Part shown: positions 12,505 through 25,780 of the stretch, piece by piece
Layout: each line of letters opens with the position of its first letter
Position numbering within the stretch: the first letter of the stretch is position 1
Assembly (NCBI RefSeq): GCF_000512585.2
Contig: NC_089241.1
Span: forward strand, 7,520,001-7,584,000
Direction: 5' to 3'
Source: Kwoniella bestiolae CBS 10118
Lineage: Eukaryota; Basidiomycota; Tremellomycetes; Tremellales; Cryptococcaceae
Length of the DNA: 64,000 nucleotides
Translations under genes and position numbers: made by a program
The notes under the pieces: model-generated
What the model was told of the DNA's origin: nothing
The model's database searches: none
Seen by the model: only the letters and a program-made list of their open reading frames with translations

Positions 12505-12670
12505 ATGGATATGATTGGTTTTTGAGAGAGCTTAACAAGTTATAATATTGATAAAATAATCGTAGTCTAGTCTAATCAATGAATGTCTGCGTAGCTTAGA
12601 GAAGGAATTCGAGAGAATGATTTCAGAAGTTTCCACATACGCATTAGGTCAAATGAAGAACTAAACGTTT
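12505..12670. other. Short spacer between the fasciclin gene and the 5S gene
   Basis: AT-rich 3' flank of the fasciclin gene. Its polyadenylation signals must lie here or overlap the 5S gene. No gene is seen. Confidence 0.5.
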
Positions 12671-12788
12671 ATCTACGGCCATTGAATCTCGAAAGCACTG
12701 CATCCCGTTAGCTCTGCAAAGTTAAGCTGGATGTCGCTCGGTTAGTACCAAGGTTGGGGACAACTTGGGAATCCCGGGTGCTGTAGTT
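12671..12788 (+). rRNA. 5S ribosomal RNA
   Basis: A run of about 118 bases matches the 5S rRNA layout. It starts ATCTACGGCC and ends GCTGTAGTT; these ends pair as helix I in eight of nine positions. Inside are GAAAGCACTGCATCCCG, the internal-promoter box AAAGTTAAGC, and TTAGTACCAAGG followed by GGGGAC and GGGAATCCCGGGTGCTG. The helix IV arm closes with CCAA/TTGG and GTT/AAC pairs around the GGGGAC loop. It is transcribed by RNA polymerase III from internal A and C boxes. It stands alone between two protein genes, on the same strand as both, as is common for dispersed 5S genes in fungi. It could be a slightly diverged copy, but paired positions are intact. Confidence 0.93.
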
Positions 12789-13332
12789 GTGTTTGTATCT
12801 GTTTTTGCTTGTATCGCTCGCTGTTCTTGCAATGGATGCTCCATTTCGTGTTTTCAGCATGTTCAAAATGATCGGCATGATTGACAGCAGAATGAGCAAG
12901 AGCAGAATCATTCGAAGATGACACTCACTCGCTCTCTATGGTGATCGGCGTTTTACGGCGATATAGACAGGCACCATCCCTGCTTGAATTCTCAAATGGA
13001 CCTCGTTGACTTCGTTGTTTTTTCCCCCGGATTGACATCTCGCGTCGTTGATTCGGTTGATTTTAAACATTTCATCCATTTCAGCATCTCTAATCCTTGA
13101 CATCCATCCTCAATCCTACCATAACTCCTAAATCATCGCTGTAATACTCACTTGGTAGTCATCCCAAGTCACTCCTCAACCCTCACAGCCCTTTTCAACC
13201 GCGGAAATCGACTGAGAAACCACATATATTCAATGAAATCACAATAATTCGGAGACATCAACTAATCGATTAACCGATCTTAGATTCCTGGTGGTTCTGA
13301 TCTGAAATCCTTCCCCTTCCTCTTTGTACATA
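12789..13332. promoter_or_regulatory. TRA1 promoter and 5' leader
   Basis: About 540 bases between the 5S gene and the TRA1 start. Pyrimidine-rich, CATCC-rich sequence dominates the last 250 bases, typical of a leader. No other gene is seen. Confidence 0.5.
12802..12806 (+). terminator. Pol III T-run after the 5S gene
   Basis: Five consecutive T on the sense strand lie about 14 bases beyond the mature 5S 3' end, the right place and form for RNA polymerase III termination. Confidence 0.6.
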
Positions 13333-16300
13333 ATGGCATCATCAGGACCATCAACATCAACTCCCAAACCACCTACGGGTAGACCTCGCAAGGCATCCAC
13401 GGCGGCTTCTCACCCTCCAAGCACCACGGAAAGTCAGCATGCTCAAGGTCAGACGCCCACACCCTCAGTCTCGGCCATAGGTGGAGGTATGAGCATGCCA
13501 CCGCCCAGCTTTAGCAGTAATGGCCCGTTGACGGTGTCGGATTGCGAATTCATGGCTTCGCAGTTGTTGGAACCTGGTGTCGGTACGTCTCTCACCAATT
13601 TCCGACATGCAATGGAGGCAACGGCTGATGTGAGGGAATACCGTCGTAGCAACTCGAAAGAAACTTGAGATCGCTTTTGAGCTGAGGGATTCAGCTGAGA
13701 GTACAAGAGACTTTGGTTTTTATGAGAAATATCTGGCGATCTTTATTCCTGCTTTGGTGACTATCCTGGGAGAGGAGAAGTCGGTGACGTTTATGAAGGA
13801 TAATATCGAGCAGGTGAGCTATCTTCCTGTTATGAAGCAATCTCTTTAGCTTATCCTGCTTGTGCATCAGCGATATCGTCATACCCTTCTCGCCTTTCTC
13901 CAAAGATTACCCCATCATGAACCCATCCGCCACCATATCAGCGCAATAATGGATCTCTGCATCAAATTGATGAAATTGGAGAATGAAGAGAATGCCTTAT
14001 TGTGTATCAAGATAATGATAGATGGGTTGAGGAGCAACAAGGAACAGATGGAACCTTACATCGAACCATTCTTGGACCTGGTAAAGCAGATGTACGCAAA
14101 TACCAAAGCAGTGGTAGAAAAGGAATTTGGATCTGCACCATCGTCTGGAAGTGGTACTGAAACTGGGACTGCACCACCCTCAGCAGGTAAACCACCAATA
14201 TCCGCTGGTACGAATCCGGCTGCCCCCTCTCCTGCTCCTGCAACTCCAGCAAGCGATAGTTCCGCCCCTGCTCAACCTCCTCATCCACCTCAGCCATCAT
14301 CTTCACAACACCCAATGCTTCCGCACGCTCTTCATTCACCCAAAGTCCTCACGGAATGTCCTATCGCCGTGGTTCTCATCTTCCAAACGTACAAGCAGAT
14401 CATGCAGACTGCTATGTTGGATTTCTACCCTCTCGTGATAGATAGTATCAAGATACAACCTGAGCCTCAGAGACTGGCTCATCTAGAAGCGAAAGAAAGG
14501 GGTGAGATCTTTGTGGGTGTGGCTAGTGGGATTGGAAACAGGGAGATGTATGCGGAGTTGATCAAAGCTCAAGTCAAGACTATGGCTTTCCTAGCTTACG
14601 TGTTGAGAGGGAACCAGGGAAACAATAAGGAATATGTCGATGTGTTCCCTGAAGCTTGTCTGAGACTGTTGCGAGACTGTCCACCTGAGGATGTTGGAAC
14701 TCGAAAGGTGAGCCATATCATTCGGTCATTTGGTCATTCCGAATCCAGCTGATACCCTCACAGGAACTCCTGGTTGCCACTCGACACATCCTTACTGTCG
14801 AATCAAGAGCTTGCTTCATTCCCTACATCGATGTCCTCCTTGAAGAACGGGTCTTAGTAGGAACAGGCGTTTCTAGTAGAGAATTACTGAGACCTTTGGC
14901 TTATTCTGTTGTCGCCGACTTGATACACCACGTCCGAAATGATTTGCCCCTCTCGCAACTCACTCAGGTCGTCTACGTTTTCTCCTGCAACCTCAACGAT
15001 GCGACTTTCAATAGCTCGATCCAGACTATGTGCGCCAAATTGCTCAACACGATCATCGACTCGATACATAGTAAAGCAGACAATGCAGAATTTGCAAGAA
15101 TTATCAAAGGGATATTCTTTACCTTCTTGGAGAAGCTCACAGCGATGTCAGAAGCGCACGATAGATTGAAAGCGGTCGGACTCAGGGATAAAGGAAAAGG
15201 AAAAGCTAAGGAAGAGGCAGACGGGGATGTCCAAATGGAAGATTCGGCCAAAGATGCGACTGACGATAAGATACAGAATGGATGGAGAGAAATTGAGCAA
15301 GCGATGCCTGTCCATTCGGTAGCTTACGCCAATGAGTCGTTGGAGTCGTTCTGTCGAGGTAAGCTACTTCGTATATGTGCCGTTTGAAGATGGCTAATTT
15401 CCATGCCCGCAGAATCACGCTATTTGTTCAAGACTCTTCTCCACACTTTCCGAACCCTCCTCACATACACTCGTCAAGGTGATAATCCAGCACCTCAACC
15501 CGATGGAGAACTCCTCAGCAAATTCTTCGAGCATAGCGTGAAATGCTTAGCGATCTTCGATTTCATGGGACGAGATCCTCGCGAACCCAAAGAAGCTTTG
15601 GAATTACTTTCACAGATCTTACTGTTATTCGAACCCCATGTTTTCGCTGAAGTGTGGACCAGCCATATGCCCTCATTCACAGAATTGGCTGTGACGAATG
15701 CTCAAGTGTTCCCGGTCCTCCAAATGCTCATCACTCATGAGAGCGTATCTCATCAACTGGTGGCGATACTTCTCAAACATTTGATGAATAACTTGGGAGG
15801 TCTAGGTACAATGGATAAACCTCAGGCTATACTCACACTGAAGATGTTCAAGATCTCTTTCCTTGCTATCAACACCTACATCGCCAACAACGAAGTGGTC
15901 CTGGTACCTCATCTTCAAAAGCTCATAATGAGCTCGTTTGAACACGCTGCCAAATCAGAAGATCCTGCTATCTACTATCAAATCCTTAGAGCATTGTTCA
16001 GATCGATTGGAGGTGGAAGGTTCGAAGCTCTTTACAAAGAGGTATTGCCGATCTTGCAAGAGATGTTGGATAATCTGGCGTACCTTCTTCAACATGCTGC
16101 GGATGATAGTCAGCGAGACCTCTTCGTGGAACTCACTCTTACCGTTCCCGTCCGATTGACGAACCTCTTACCCCATCTCAGCTACCTCATGAAACCGCTT
16201 GTCCACGCTTTAGGTGCTGGGCCAGATCTCGTCAGTCAAGGATTGCGCACACTGGAATTATGTATCGATAACCTCACCGCCGAATTCCTTGATCCCACCA

Positions 16301-19300
16301 TGGGCCCAGTCTTGCGAAGCCTCATGGCTGCCCTTCACAAGTTACTGAAACCCATTCCTTCGAACAGGAACCATGCCAACGCCGCGTTGAAGATTCTCGG
16401 TAAACTTGGTGGAAGGAATAGAAGGTTCCAAGAGGTCGATACTGTTTTGGAGTACGACTCTTTCACCGATCGCTTAAACGTACCGATCACCTTTGATGGT
16501 TCACGACACCAACTACAGCTCGCTCCGCTGATCTCGACTGCTGGGAATGTACTAGCCGATGAAGGTCAAGTGTTGAGGGAGGATGGATTACAGGTGTTGA
16601 TGTATTCAGCTTTGACGATATTCCAGGAGGTGAGCTATCTTGAATTAGATCGTACGATAGTCAAGCTCATGCTGATGTTCTTTTGATGTCAGAACGCACC
16701 AATTCCAGAGGGTAATGCTACCTTCCAGAAAGTAATGACTGGCCTGTTCTTAGCTTGTGGACAACCGAAGATCGGCGAAAAGGCTCTCGAGTTTGTACGA
16801 GACCTCTGTCGACGAGCTTTCGCGCTTGAACTTGGACGAACTGAAGCTCCAGATCCCAATGCCAAACCTTTCCCAGACAACTCTCGCAAACGATTCTTAC
16901 CTTTGACCAATGCTTTGTCAGATTGCTTTGTCGCTACTTTACACGACTCCAGACCCGCCGATCGGCCAGCTCTAAGTGATCTGTTAGCAACCATCGTCAC
17001 TGATTTCAAGGAACTCGCCCACAGTCCCATATTTGCTGGAAAAGTAGATGGATCCCGATCTTTCGAACGAATGGTCGCTTTCCTCGCTCATCGACTAGTC
17101 AGCCTGTGTCACGAAGAAGATTGGTCGAAGAAGATGGCAGGTGTGACTGCCATGTCAGCTTTCGTCCACAAGATCGACCTTAGTAGAAAGATGATCATAG
17201 ACTTCGAGCTCGATTTTGTCAGAGCCTTGTTGTTCTGTCTTCGAGATGCTCCTAAAGACACACCCAAGACATCAGAGGAAGTCATCGACCTCATCAAACA
17301 TCTTCTCAAGACTTGTCAATCTCAGGAAGATGGTAAACCAAGATTAACCCGTCTTACCGAAGCCCTCGTCGCGGAACTCAACAGTCAAAATGCTTTGTCT
17401 CGTCGAGCATCTCAGGAATGTATCGAAACTCTTGCCGAAGTCACATCTCAATCAGTCTCAGACCTGGTCATGGGCATCGCCAAAGCCAAACTTCTCAATA
17501 CGGAACATGGTCCGATCTACTCGAAACCGCTTCGTGCTCTCCCATTCGCAATGCAAATTGCCAATATCAACGCGGTCACCTACCTTATGGATCTTAGACC
17601 CTCTGTTCCTGATACTGGAGAGGAATTCATCAGATTGTTACACGAGACTTTGGCTTTGGCCGATGTGGATGATGCCAACCTCATTAGCAAGCCTGCTACG
17701 CACAAGCAAGAGAATTGGCTGAAGAATCTTAGGATATCATGTTTGAAATTGCTCAAATCTGCTATGTCTGCGCCGGACTTCTTGAACAAACCTACCCTGG
17801 CTCAACTTCGTTCTCGGTAAGTGATTTATATTCAAGGGGACAAAGCTATGCTGACTGGTTATAACAGTATCATTCAAGTCTACTTCAAGCACGTCTATTC
17901 TACCAATCCTGAAATCGTTGATGTTGCTCATGATGGGTTGCGAGATGTCCTCCAGCAGCAGAACAAACTTCCTAAGGATGTTCTGCAACAAGGTCTTCGA
18001 CCTATCTTGGTCAACCTTGCCGATGCCAAGCGATTAAGCGTTTCTGGCTTAGATGGATTAGCAAGATTCCTCGAACTCTTAACCAACTACTTTAAGGTTG
18101 AAATCGGTATCAAGCTTCTCGATCATTTCAAAACCCTTGGTGAACAGCAAATGCTCATGAAAGCTGCCTACTCACCACTGGACGACAACCCCGATATTTC
18201 CAGAATGGCTCGTTTGGTCAATATTTTCCGTTTGTTACCGGCCAATGCGATCCAGTATCTCAACGACCTGGTCTCGAATGTCGTAGAGGTGGAGGCTACT
18301 CTCCACCAATCTGTTCCTGGTCCTTTCACCGAAAACCTGGGTAAATACCTCAACAGGTACTATCAGAATGGTGCTCAAAATCTCTTGGACAACATCCGAA
18401 ATCCAAGATATATCTGGACTTATCGAAATATCATCGCATCAGGATGTGCGCCAAAATTGGTAGAAGAGCTGGCTAGTAAAGGGGAGGCTTTGTGCAAGTT
18501 ATGCTTCAGCGATGCCGAAAACATCGAGATGGTCTTACCTGGACTGTACTTGATACGAGAGCTTTCCCGAGTATCGGTCACTTGGGTTTTAGATGGTGAA
18601 CCAGCTTTAGAACCTCTGGTCAACGTCTGGAGAATGATCGTATCCAAATCTAGAGATCAGAAATCGGACATGACCAGCTACCACTATCAACAGATGCCTT
18701 CGTTGCTCCTCGAAATGTTCATGACAAGTCTCAAGAATCAACGACACGTCCCACTGCTCTTCCACGTCATCGAAGCTTACGAAGTACGAGCTTCGTTCGA
18801 GCGATCTCACGTATCCTTTTTCCTGTACCAGCAAGTGGCTTTAGCAGATTCCCTTGAATACCGACAGGAGGTTATAGAATACTTCTTCAGACTTTACGAG
18901 GAGGACGAGGTTTCATGGGCATTCAAGACCAACGCTCTTCGTGTGATCATCAATCCGACATTACGAGTACACTTCTCCCAACCTAATGCCGATCAATCCA
19001 TCATTTCCCCTCAATTGGTGCAGAAGATCGCCAATCTCATGTGGAGACCCTTAGCTGCCACGGCTGCTGCGAAACAACGAGAAGACACCCATCTTATTGA
19101 AGTGTTCGCCCTGACCACCTTACTCGTTCAACACTGCAGTGCTAAAGTCAATGAAGCTAGAAAGGAGATTTTCAAACTTGCTTGGATGGGTATCAACCTC
19201 CTTGAACCTACTGTCAAACTCATGGCGTATGTCTTGGCAGCTAGATTTATGGCTACATATGAAACTCCCGTTAAGTTTGTTAGACTTACCTGGACTGGCG

Positions 19301-22300
19301 TGTTGCGATTAAAGGAAACGGACAATCGAACGTTGTATAGGCAAGCTATCGATACTCTTGCTTCGTCACTCATCGTCCGAGACCCTCCTCCCGCAAGCGG
19401 TACGCCAGAATGGGCGAAGTTACTCCGAACGGTTCTCATAGAAGAAGGTCACGCTACCAACCAGCTTGTAACGGTTTGCGAACTTCTGGTCAACCACCCC
19501 GACCTATTCTACGATTATCGAGAACTTTATGTCCCACACGTCGCCAACTCCCTTTCGAAACTCGCTTTTGTCCAAGCTGCTACTCCTGAAAATAAGAAGC
19601 TTACAGTCGATATCGTAGAATTGATATTCAACTGGGAGAGAAAACGAATGGCAGTAAGAGATGCAGAGGCTATGGAAATTGACGAAGGACCCAAGAGATC
19701 CAGCGATCATCTCTCCGAACAGTCGCCTATCAAACGACAAAGAGTCGATAGAGCCGGTACGGCCGTTTCTGGAAGTAGTGGTGGTGGATGGGCTGCTCCC
19801 GGTCAGGTTAGAGAGTTGATGACTGCTCATCTGCTTCGATTGGTCTCTACGTCCACCGAATCTGTCACTAGGAATGGATTAACTAGGAGAGCTTTAGATC
19901 TTTTCAAGGAAATTTTGGGACCTAAGGGCTTGCCCAACGTTCATGTCAAACTTGGATTCTTCCAGAGGACTATGACTCAGGTAAGTCAGCTGATACTCGA
20001 AGGTAGACCCACATTGCTCGGAGCTGATAGTGCGTTTATCTCAGGACATCAACGATAATACTCGTACTGGTATTGCGAACTCCACAGAAGTCATCGCTGC
20101 TGCCGCTGCTGTCCGGGATTCTCATTGGGTCAAGGCGAATCTTGGTCTATTATCCAAGTTATTAGAGAAAGTTTGGGTATCCGACGAGACGGAACTCCAC
20201 GATGTGGTTGCGAAGCTTACTGAAGATCTTTTCGCCGAGATGCCTGCGGATGAAAATGCGGAATCTGATCCAGAACCCAAAGCTCTCTTCACTTTCGTCC
20301 AGAATGCTGTTAATGATGGGCTCACTGCAAGCTTACGATCAAGCTCCAATCTACCTGGTACTCTGTTCATTCTTCGATCATGGCTCAAGACTCATCATAA
20401 GGTACTTCAAACCGAAAGTATCAGCTCAGCTCTCCTCAAAGTGCTCGGCAACCTTGTCAAAGTCCATACTAGTAATTCCAACACTCCAGCTCAAGGCAGC
20501 GATCCCGACCCCACGGCCAAACTTATCATTTCCGTCCTTGATATCGTTAGAGATAGGGTAGGGGATCTTAGGGAACAGCGAAAACACCTATACAGCATTA
20601 TCACTACTTTGGTTGAGCGATCTTCCAGTCCCGCTCTGTGTCGATATGTCTTACAGCTTATTAGACATTGGGTTATTGAGGATGCCGAAGGAGCCGCTCA
20701 TGGGAAGGAGAAGGCTGGTATCTTGTTGAAGATGCCTGTCTTCGAACAAAGGGATGATGAGCTATTCCAAGAATACTTGGATGTTGTTTACGAGATCTAC
20801 GAAGATGATAAGCTTCGAGGTACCGACATTACCCACCGACTGGAACCTGCTTTCTTGCTGGGTACGAAATCGAAGAATGCCATTCAACGAGCTAAATTCC
20901 TGGATAAACTCGAACAGAGCTTACCTAGGTCTCTTGATGGTCGATTACAATACCTTTACTCTTTGCAGAATTGGGATACCCTCGCAGACTGTTATTGGAT
21001 ACCTCAGATCCTCAGTCAGATACTTGGTATCGTCGCTTACGAAGAGACCCTTGTACGAAAACCTTCATCCACCCTGCTGGAGTCGGATCCTACCATCGAT
21101 ATGGCTCGTAAAGCTTCGGTCGGCGATATCATTTCACCTGCAAGGAACCTTATTCACGTGGATAACGATCTGGCCAATAAACTTTGGGTTGAGGTTTTCC
21201 CAATGTGTTGGTCTTCCCTTACTCGAGCTCAGCAAACAGCTTTCACGCCTTACATCGTCAAGCTTCTGTCTAAAGAATATCTCCGAAAACAAGTAGAAAT
21301 GAAACCCAACGTTGTGCAGACCTTCCTAGATGGTATTCTCGCTTGCAAACCTCCTATCACCCTTCCACCGCTTCTCGTCAAGTATCTCGCCAAAACGTAC
21401 AACGCCTGGTATGTCGGATTCGAGATTCTTACCAAGCTTATCGATATCTACCGACCCGATGATGGCCTTCGAGAGAGCTGCGCAAGTGCTCTGAGTGAAC
21501 TTTACGCCGAGCTTTGCGAAGAGGATATGTTCTATGGTCTTGCAAGAAGTCGATGTGTCTTCCCTGAGACCACTGCTGCTCTCACATATGAGCAGAATGG
21601 TCTATGGCCCAAGGCGATCGAATTGTACGAACAAGCTCAAATCAAAGCTAGGAACAACTTGTTACCCTTCACTGAAGAGGAGTACTGTTTCTGGGAGGAT
21701 CATTGGATCTTATCAGCTCAAAAATTACAAAACTGGGAGAACCTTACGGAGTTGGCTCGAGTGGATCAAGATGCTGATTTGTTGCTGGAGTGCGCTTGGA
21801 GACTTTCCGATTGGAGTTCGCCCGATAGAGACATGATTGATCAAAACATCGCTCGTATATCTGATGCTCCTACGCCTCGTCGAAAAACCTTTGAAGCGTT
21901 CGTTGCTCTCTTGCGATCTCATCTCGCTCGAGAGCCACCCAACGAGTTCTTCCGAGTTCTCGACGAAGCGCAACAAGTCACTCTTCGAAAATGGGTTAGC
22001 TTACCTACCAACATCACCAATGCCCATCTACCCCTTCTTCAAATGTTCCAACAGTGTGTGGAGCTTACTGAAGCCGCACAGGTATTCGACAGTCTGCAGA
22101 TGACCAACCAACAGAACCTCGAGTTGAGATGTAATAGCGATCTGAAGACTATCTTTACCACTTGGAGAGATCGATTGCCCAACTTCTGGGATGATATCAG
22201 CGTGTGGAGTGATCTTCTCGCTTGGCGTCAACATGTCTTCCAGGCTGTTACTCGAGTCTATCACCCGCTTATCCCTCCTGGAGATACTGCCACCTACGGA

Positions 22301-25300
22301 TATAGAGGATTCCACGAAACTGCCTGGATGATCAATCGATTCGGTGAAGTTGCCAGAAGACATGGTTTACTCGATGTCTGCAGTGTATCTCTGAACAAGA
22401 TCTACATGTTACCCAACATTGAAATCTCCGAAGCCTTCCTCAAATTACGAGAACAAGCGTTATGTTTCTTCCAGAAGCCCGACAAGTTCAACGATGGACT
22501 CGAAAACATCAGTACCACCAACCTCATGTACTTCGCTCCACCTCAAAAAGCCGAGTTCCTCACTCTCAAGGGAATGTTCATCTCTAGATTGGGTCAAAAC
22601 GAAGAAGCCAATGCGGAATTCGCCCACGCCATTCAGATGGATATGAACTTACCTAAAGCATGGGCCGAGTGGGGAAGGTTCAACGATAAGCTCTACAGAG
22701 ATCGACCAGAGACTGTACCTGGACCACCACCCGAACCTGAAGCTGGAAAACCAAAGATGACGGACGAACAGTGGCAAGAGCAGTATGCCCATGATCGAGC
22801 GATCCTAGCTTCCAGCGCTGTATCGTGCTATCTCCAGGCCGCGGGTCTCTACAATAATCATAAATCCCGTGGATTGCTTTTAAGAGTATTATGGTTACTT
22901 GGTTTGGACGATAGTAGGAATACCATCTCTAAGGCATTCGAGAATTATAAGGGAGATTTGGTCATTTGGTATTGGATTACTCTGATCCCCCAATTACTCA
23001 TGTCTCTATCGCATAGAGAGGCAAAACAGGCAAGATTGCTTTTGTTGAGGATTGCTAAGCAGTTCCCTCAGGTGAGTTAAGCTCACTGTTAGTCACCAAA
23101 TAGATTAAGCTGACTCAATTCCGTCTGTTACATAAAGGCCCTCTTCTTCCACCTTCGGGTATCTCGAGAAGACTTTGTCGGAATCAAGAAGCAGCAAATG
23201 CAATCTCGAGCAGCTGCTCAACGACGAGCTGACGCACAAGCCAAAGCCGCCGCTGCCAACGCCGCTGCCGCTGCCGAAGCTGCTGGTGAAGCCAAACCTT
23301 CCGAGGAGAATAAGGAAGGAGTCAAGCCTGAACAGAATGGTGATGCCGCCGCTTCTGATTCTGCAACTCCTGCGAATGGCGATCAACAACCTAACGGTGC
23401 GATGGCTCCTCCCGCTCAACTTCCTCCTCCACCACGTCAACCTTGGGATCACGTCGATGAAATCATGAACATGCTCAAGACTGCTTTCCCCCTCCTTGCT
23501 TTGACGATGGAAAAGATGGTCGATCAGATTTCGTTACGTGCTAAACCCAACTCTGATGAGGATATCTATCGATTCTTCTCTGCTCTTTTGGCTGATGCGA
23601 TGCAACAGTGGGGAGGGAGGAATGGGTTGCCCAATGATGAGGGAGAGCTGAGCGCGCAAACGAAAGATAATTTGGCGAAGTTTGCTATCAACCTTAACGG
23701 GGAATTGAAGGTGAGTATGGTGTGTTTGATGTTACAAGGCCTTTCCTGATCCACTTACCCACCACCTAGGCTATGATCGAGAAAGATTTCATGAAGGATA
23801 TGCCGAAACTACGAGAGTACATCAAACGACTGCAAAGATGGAGAGATTACTATGAGAAGAATCTAGACTCTAGACCCAAAGTCCAACCTCTTGATCAAGG
23901 CGGATGTAATCTGACGGAATTCCATCATACCAAATTCGATGATGTTGAGATACCTGGGCAATATGTTCATGTGAGTCTAGCTGTATGAAGTCAAGTGTCG
24001 AATGCAAAGCTGACTTTGGCCATTGTGTTTTAGCACGTTGATCAGGGTGAAGAGTTCATCAAAATCGCTCGATTCGCTCCAAAGGCTGAATTAGGTCGAG
24101 GACATGGACACTGCTTCCGAAGGATCATCATGATCGGTAACAATGGAACCTCTTATGCCTTCCAGGTACAGATGCCTGCTGCAAGACATTGTCGACGAGA
24201 AGAGCGTCTCACTCAGCTGTTCCGTATCATGAATAGGTAAGCTGTTCCGGTCATACTCATCTCTAACGTGAGCTGACAGGCGTCGCAGTGTGTTGAAAAA
24301 GAGGAAAGAGTCACGCCGAAGAAATCTCCAATTCCACCTTCCAGCGGCTATCCCACTTGCACCTCAACTGCGACTTGTCCAGGCCGATTCCTCCTATGTC
24401 AGCTTGCAGGATATCTTCGAGGAACATACTGTGTCGAAAGGCATGTCTCGAGAAGATACTGCTCTGGCCTACTTTGACAGGATCAAGCAACTCCATGATC
24501 CGACCGTACCGAGGAACGATCCCAGGTTCTTCCAGCTCAAAGCGGAAGTCATGGAGGAAGTACAGACTAAGATGGTACCGGAGGATATCTTGACTAAGGT
24601 GAGTTTGTTCTGAGCTATCGGGAAATGGGATTCAATGGCTGATGATGTATGTTTTGTTAGTACATGATACGAACGATGGATACTCCTGAATCACTCTGGC
24701 TCATGAGAAAGCAATTCGCCTTGCAAACCGCTACGACGATGTTCCTCACCTACGTATGCTGCTTGAGTAATCGAACACCGTCTAGATTCTATATTAGCCG
24801 AAAGACTGGGTTGATGTATATGACTGAGATCTTACCTGGTATGTGACCTTACTTGACTTGAAGGACGAGATAGCCACAAGTGCTGACACGCTCGATGACT
24901 TTGTTCAGCCTTCGCCCCCGGTCAACCACTCATTGCATCCCAAGAGCAAGTCCCATTCCGACTTACACCAAACATGCAGAACTTCATCACTCGAGTTGGC
25001 ATCGAAGGTGTCGTCACTGCTGCTTGTACGGCCATAGCGAGATGTCTGACTCAACCTGAATTTGACTTGTCTGGTACTTTGTGCTTGTTCGTTCGAGATG
25101 AGGTAAGTTATCGCTATTCTTGTCAGCGTGATGTATACGTAGCTGACTCCCGTTCCACTTGTGCAGCTGCTTATCTGGCACAACACCTACATGAAAGATT
25201 CAAGACAAGACAGTCCTCTGATCAACCACGTTTATAGGAATGTGGACAACTTTATCAGACGAGCAGGTACAATGGGTTATATTGGTGATAACAAGGATAA

Positions 25301-25472
25301 GGTGAGTTAAATGTGGACCATCTGCTTAGCATCTTTGACTGACTTTCTCTTGCTTCTATCATAGACACCTAACGCCTCACCTGCCGTACACGCCATTGTA
25401 ACCCTCATTTCACAAGCTACGGCACCTGTGAATTTGGCTCAAATGAGTGAGACTTACATGGCTTGGTTCTAG
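13333..25472 (+). CDS. TRA1: Tra1, PIKK-family pseudokinase scaffold of SAGA and NuA4
   Basis: Sixteen exons join without a break to about 3742 residues, almost exactly the yeast Tra1 length: 13333-13582, 13650-13813, 13871-14707, 14764-15358, 15413-16629, 16693-17816, 17868-19980, 20045-23071, 23138-23710, 23770-23970, 24034-24236, 24289-24598, 24661-24838, 24909-25102, 25167-25301, 25365-25472. Tra1 recruits the SAGA and NuA4 acetyltransferase complexes to activators. Most of the protein is HEAT/TPR-like helix, followed by a FAT region, a PI3K-like lobe (GHGHCFRRIIMIGNNG) and a FATC terminus ending ETYMAWF. Catalytic motifs are lost: where active kinases have HxDxN and DFG, it reads SNRTPSRFY and YMTEILP. 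Disordered inserts are Pro/Ser-rich (about 14130-14330) and Ala-rich (about 23200-23430). Start: first ATG of an open exon. Confidence 0.96.
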
Positions 25473-25780
25473 GCATGATCTCAGTATTATTCGTTTTCGC
25501 CTTCCTACAGTACCCAATTTTCACTTCATACACGATCTCTTTCAATTCTCTATGGGAAAATATATGTTTGGTTGTTTTTTGGTTGAATTTGTTCAACTGT
25601 CTGAGCTTTTGAGTTATATTAATTGTTGTACAGATTTGAAACGATAAGTCAAATAATGATATCTATATGCATTGTGAAATAGCTATGATATTGTACACAA
25701 GATTGAGAGACGAAGAAATTCTATGATAATATTGTATATACCCAAATGACCTCATCTGACCTACAACTGTCACCTAAAAT
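25473..25780. other. Convergent spacer between TRA1 and the HMG gene
   Basis: AT-rich 308 bases shared by two 3' ends. No gene or RNA is seen. Confidence 0.5.

Noticed and set aside
13583..13668. Reading TRA1 exon 1 through to the TGA at 13666-13668
   Set aside because: Splicing 13583-13649 restores ATRKKLEIAFELRDS, the expected Tra1 continuation, so the stop lies out of frame in the true mRNA.
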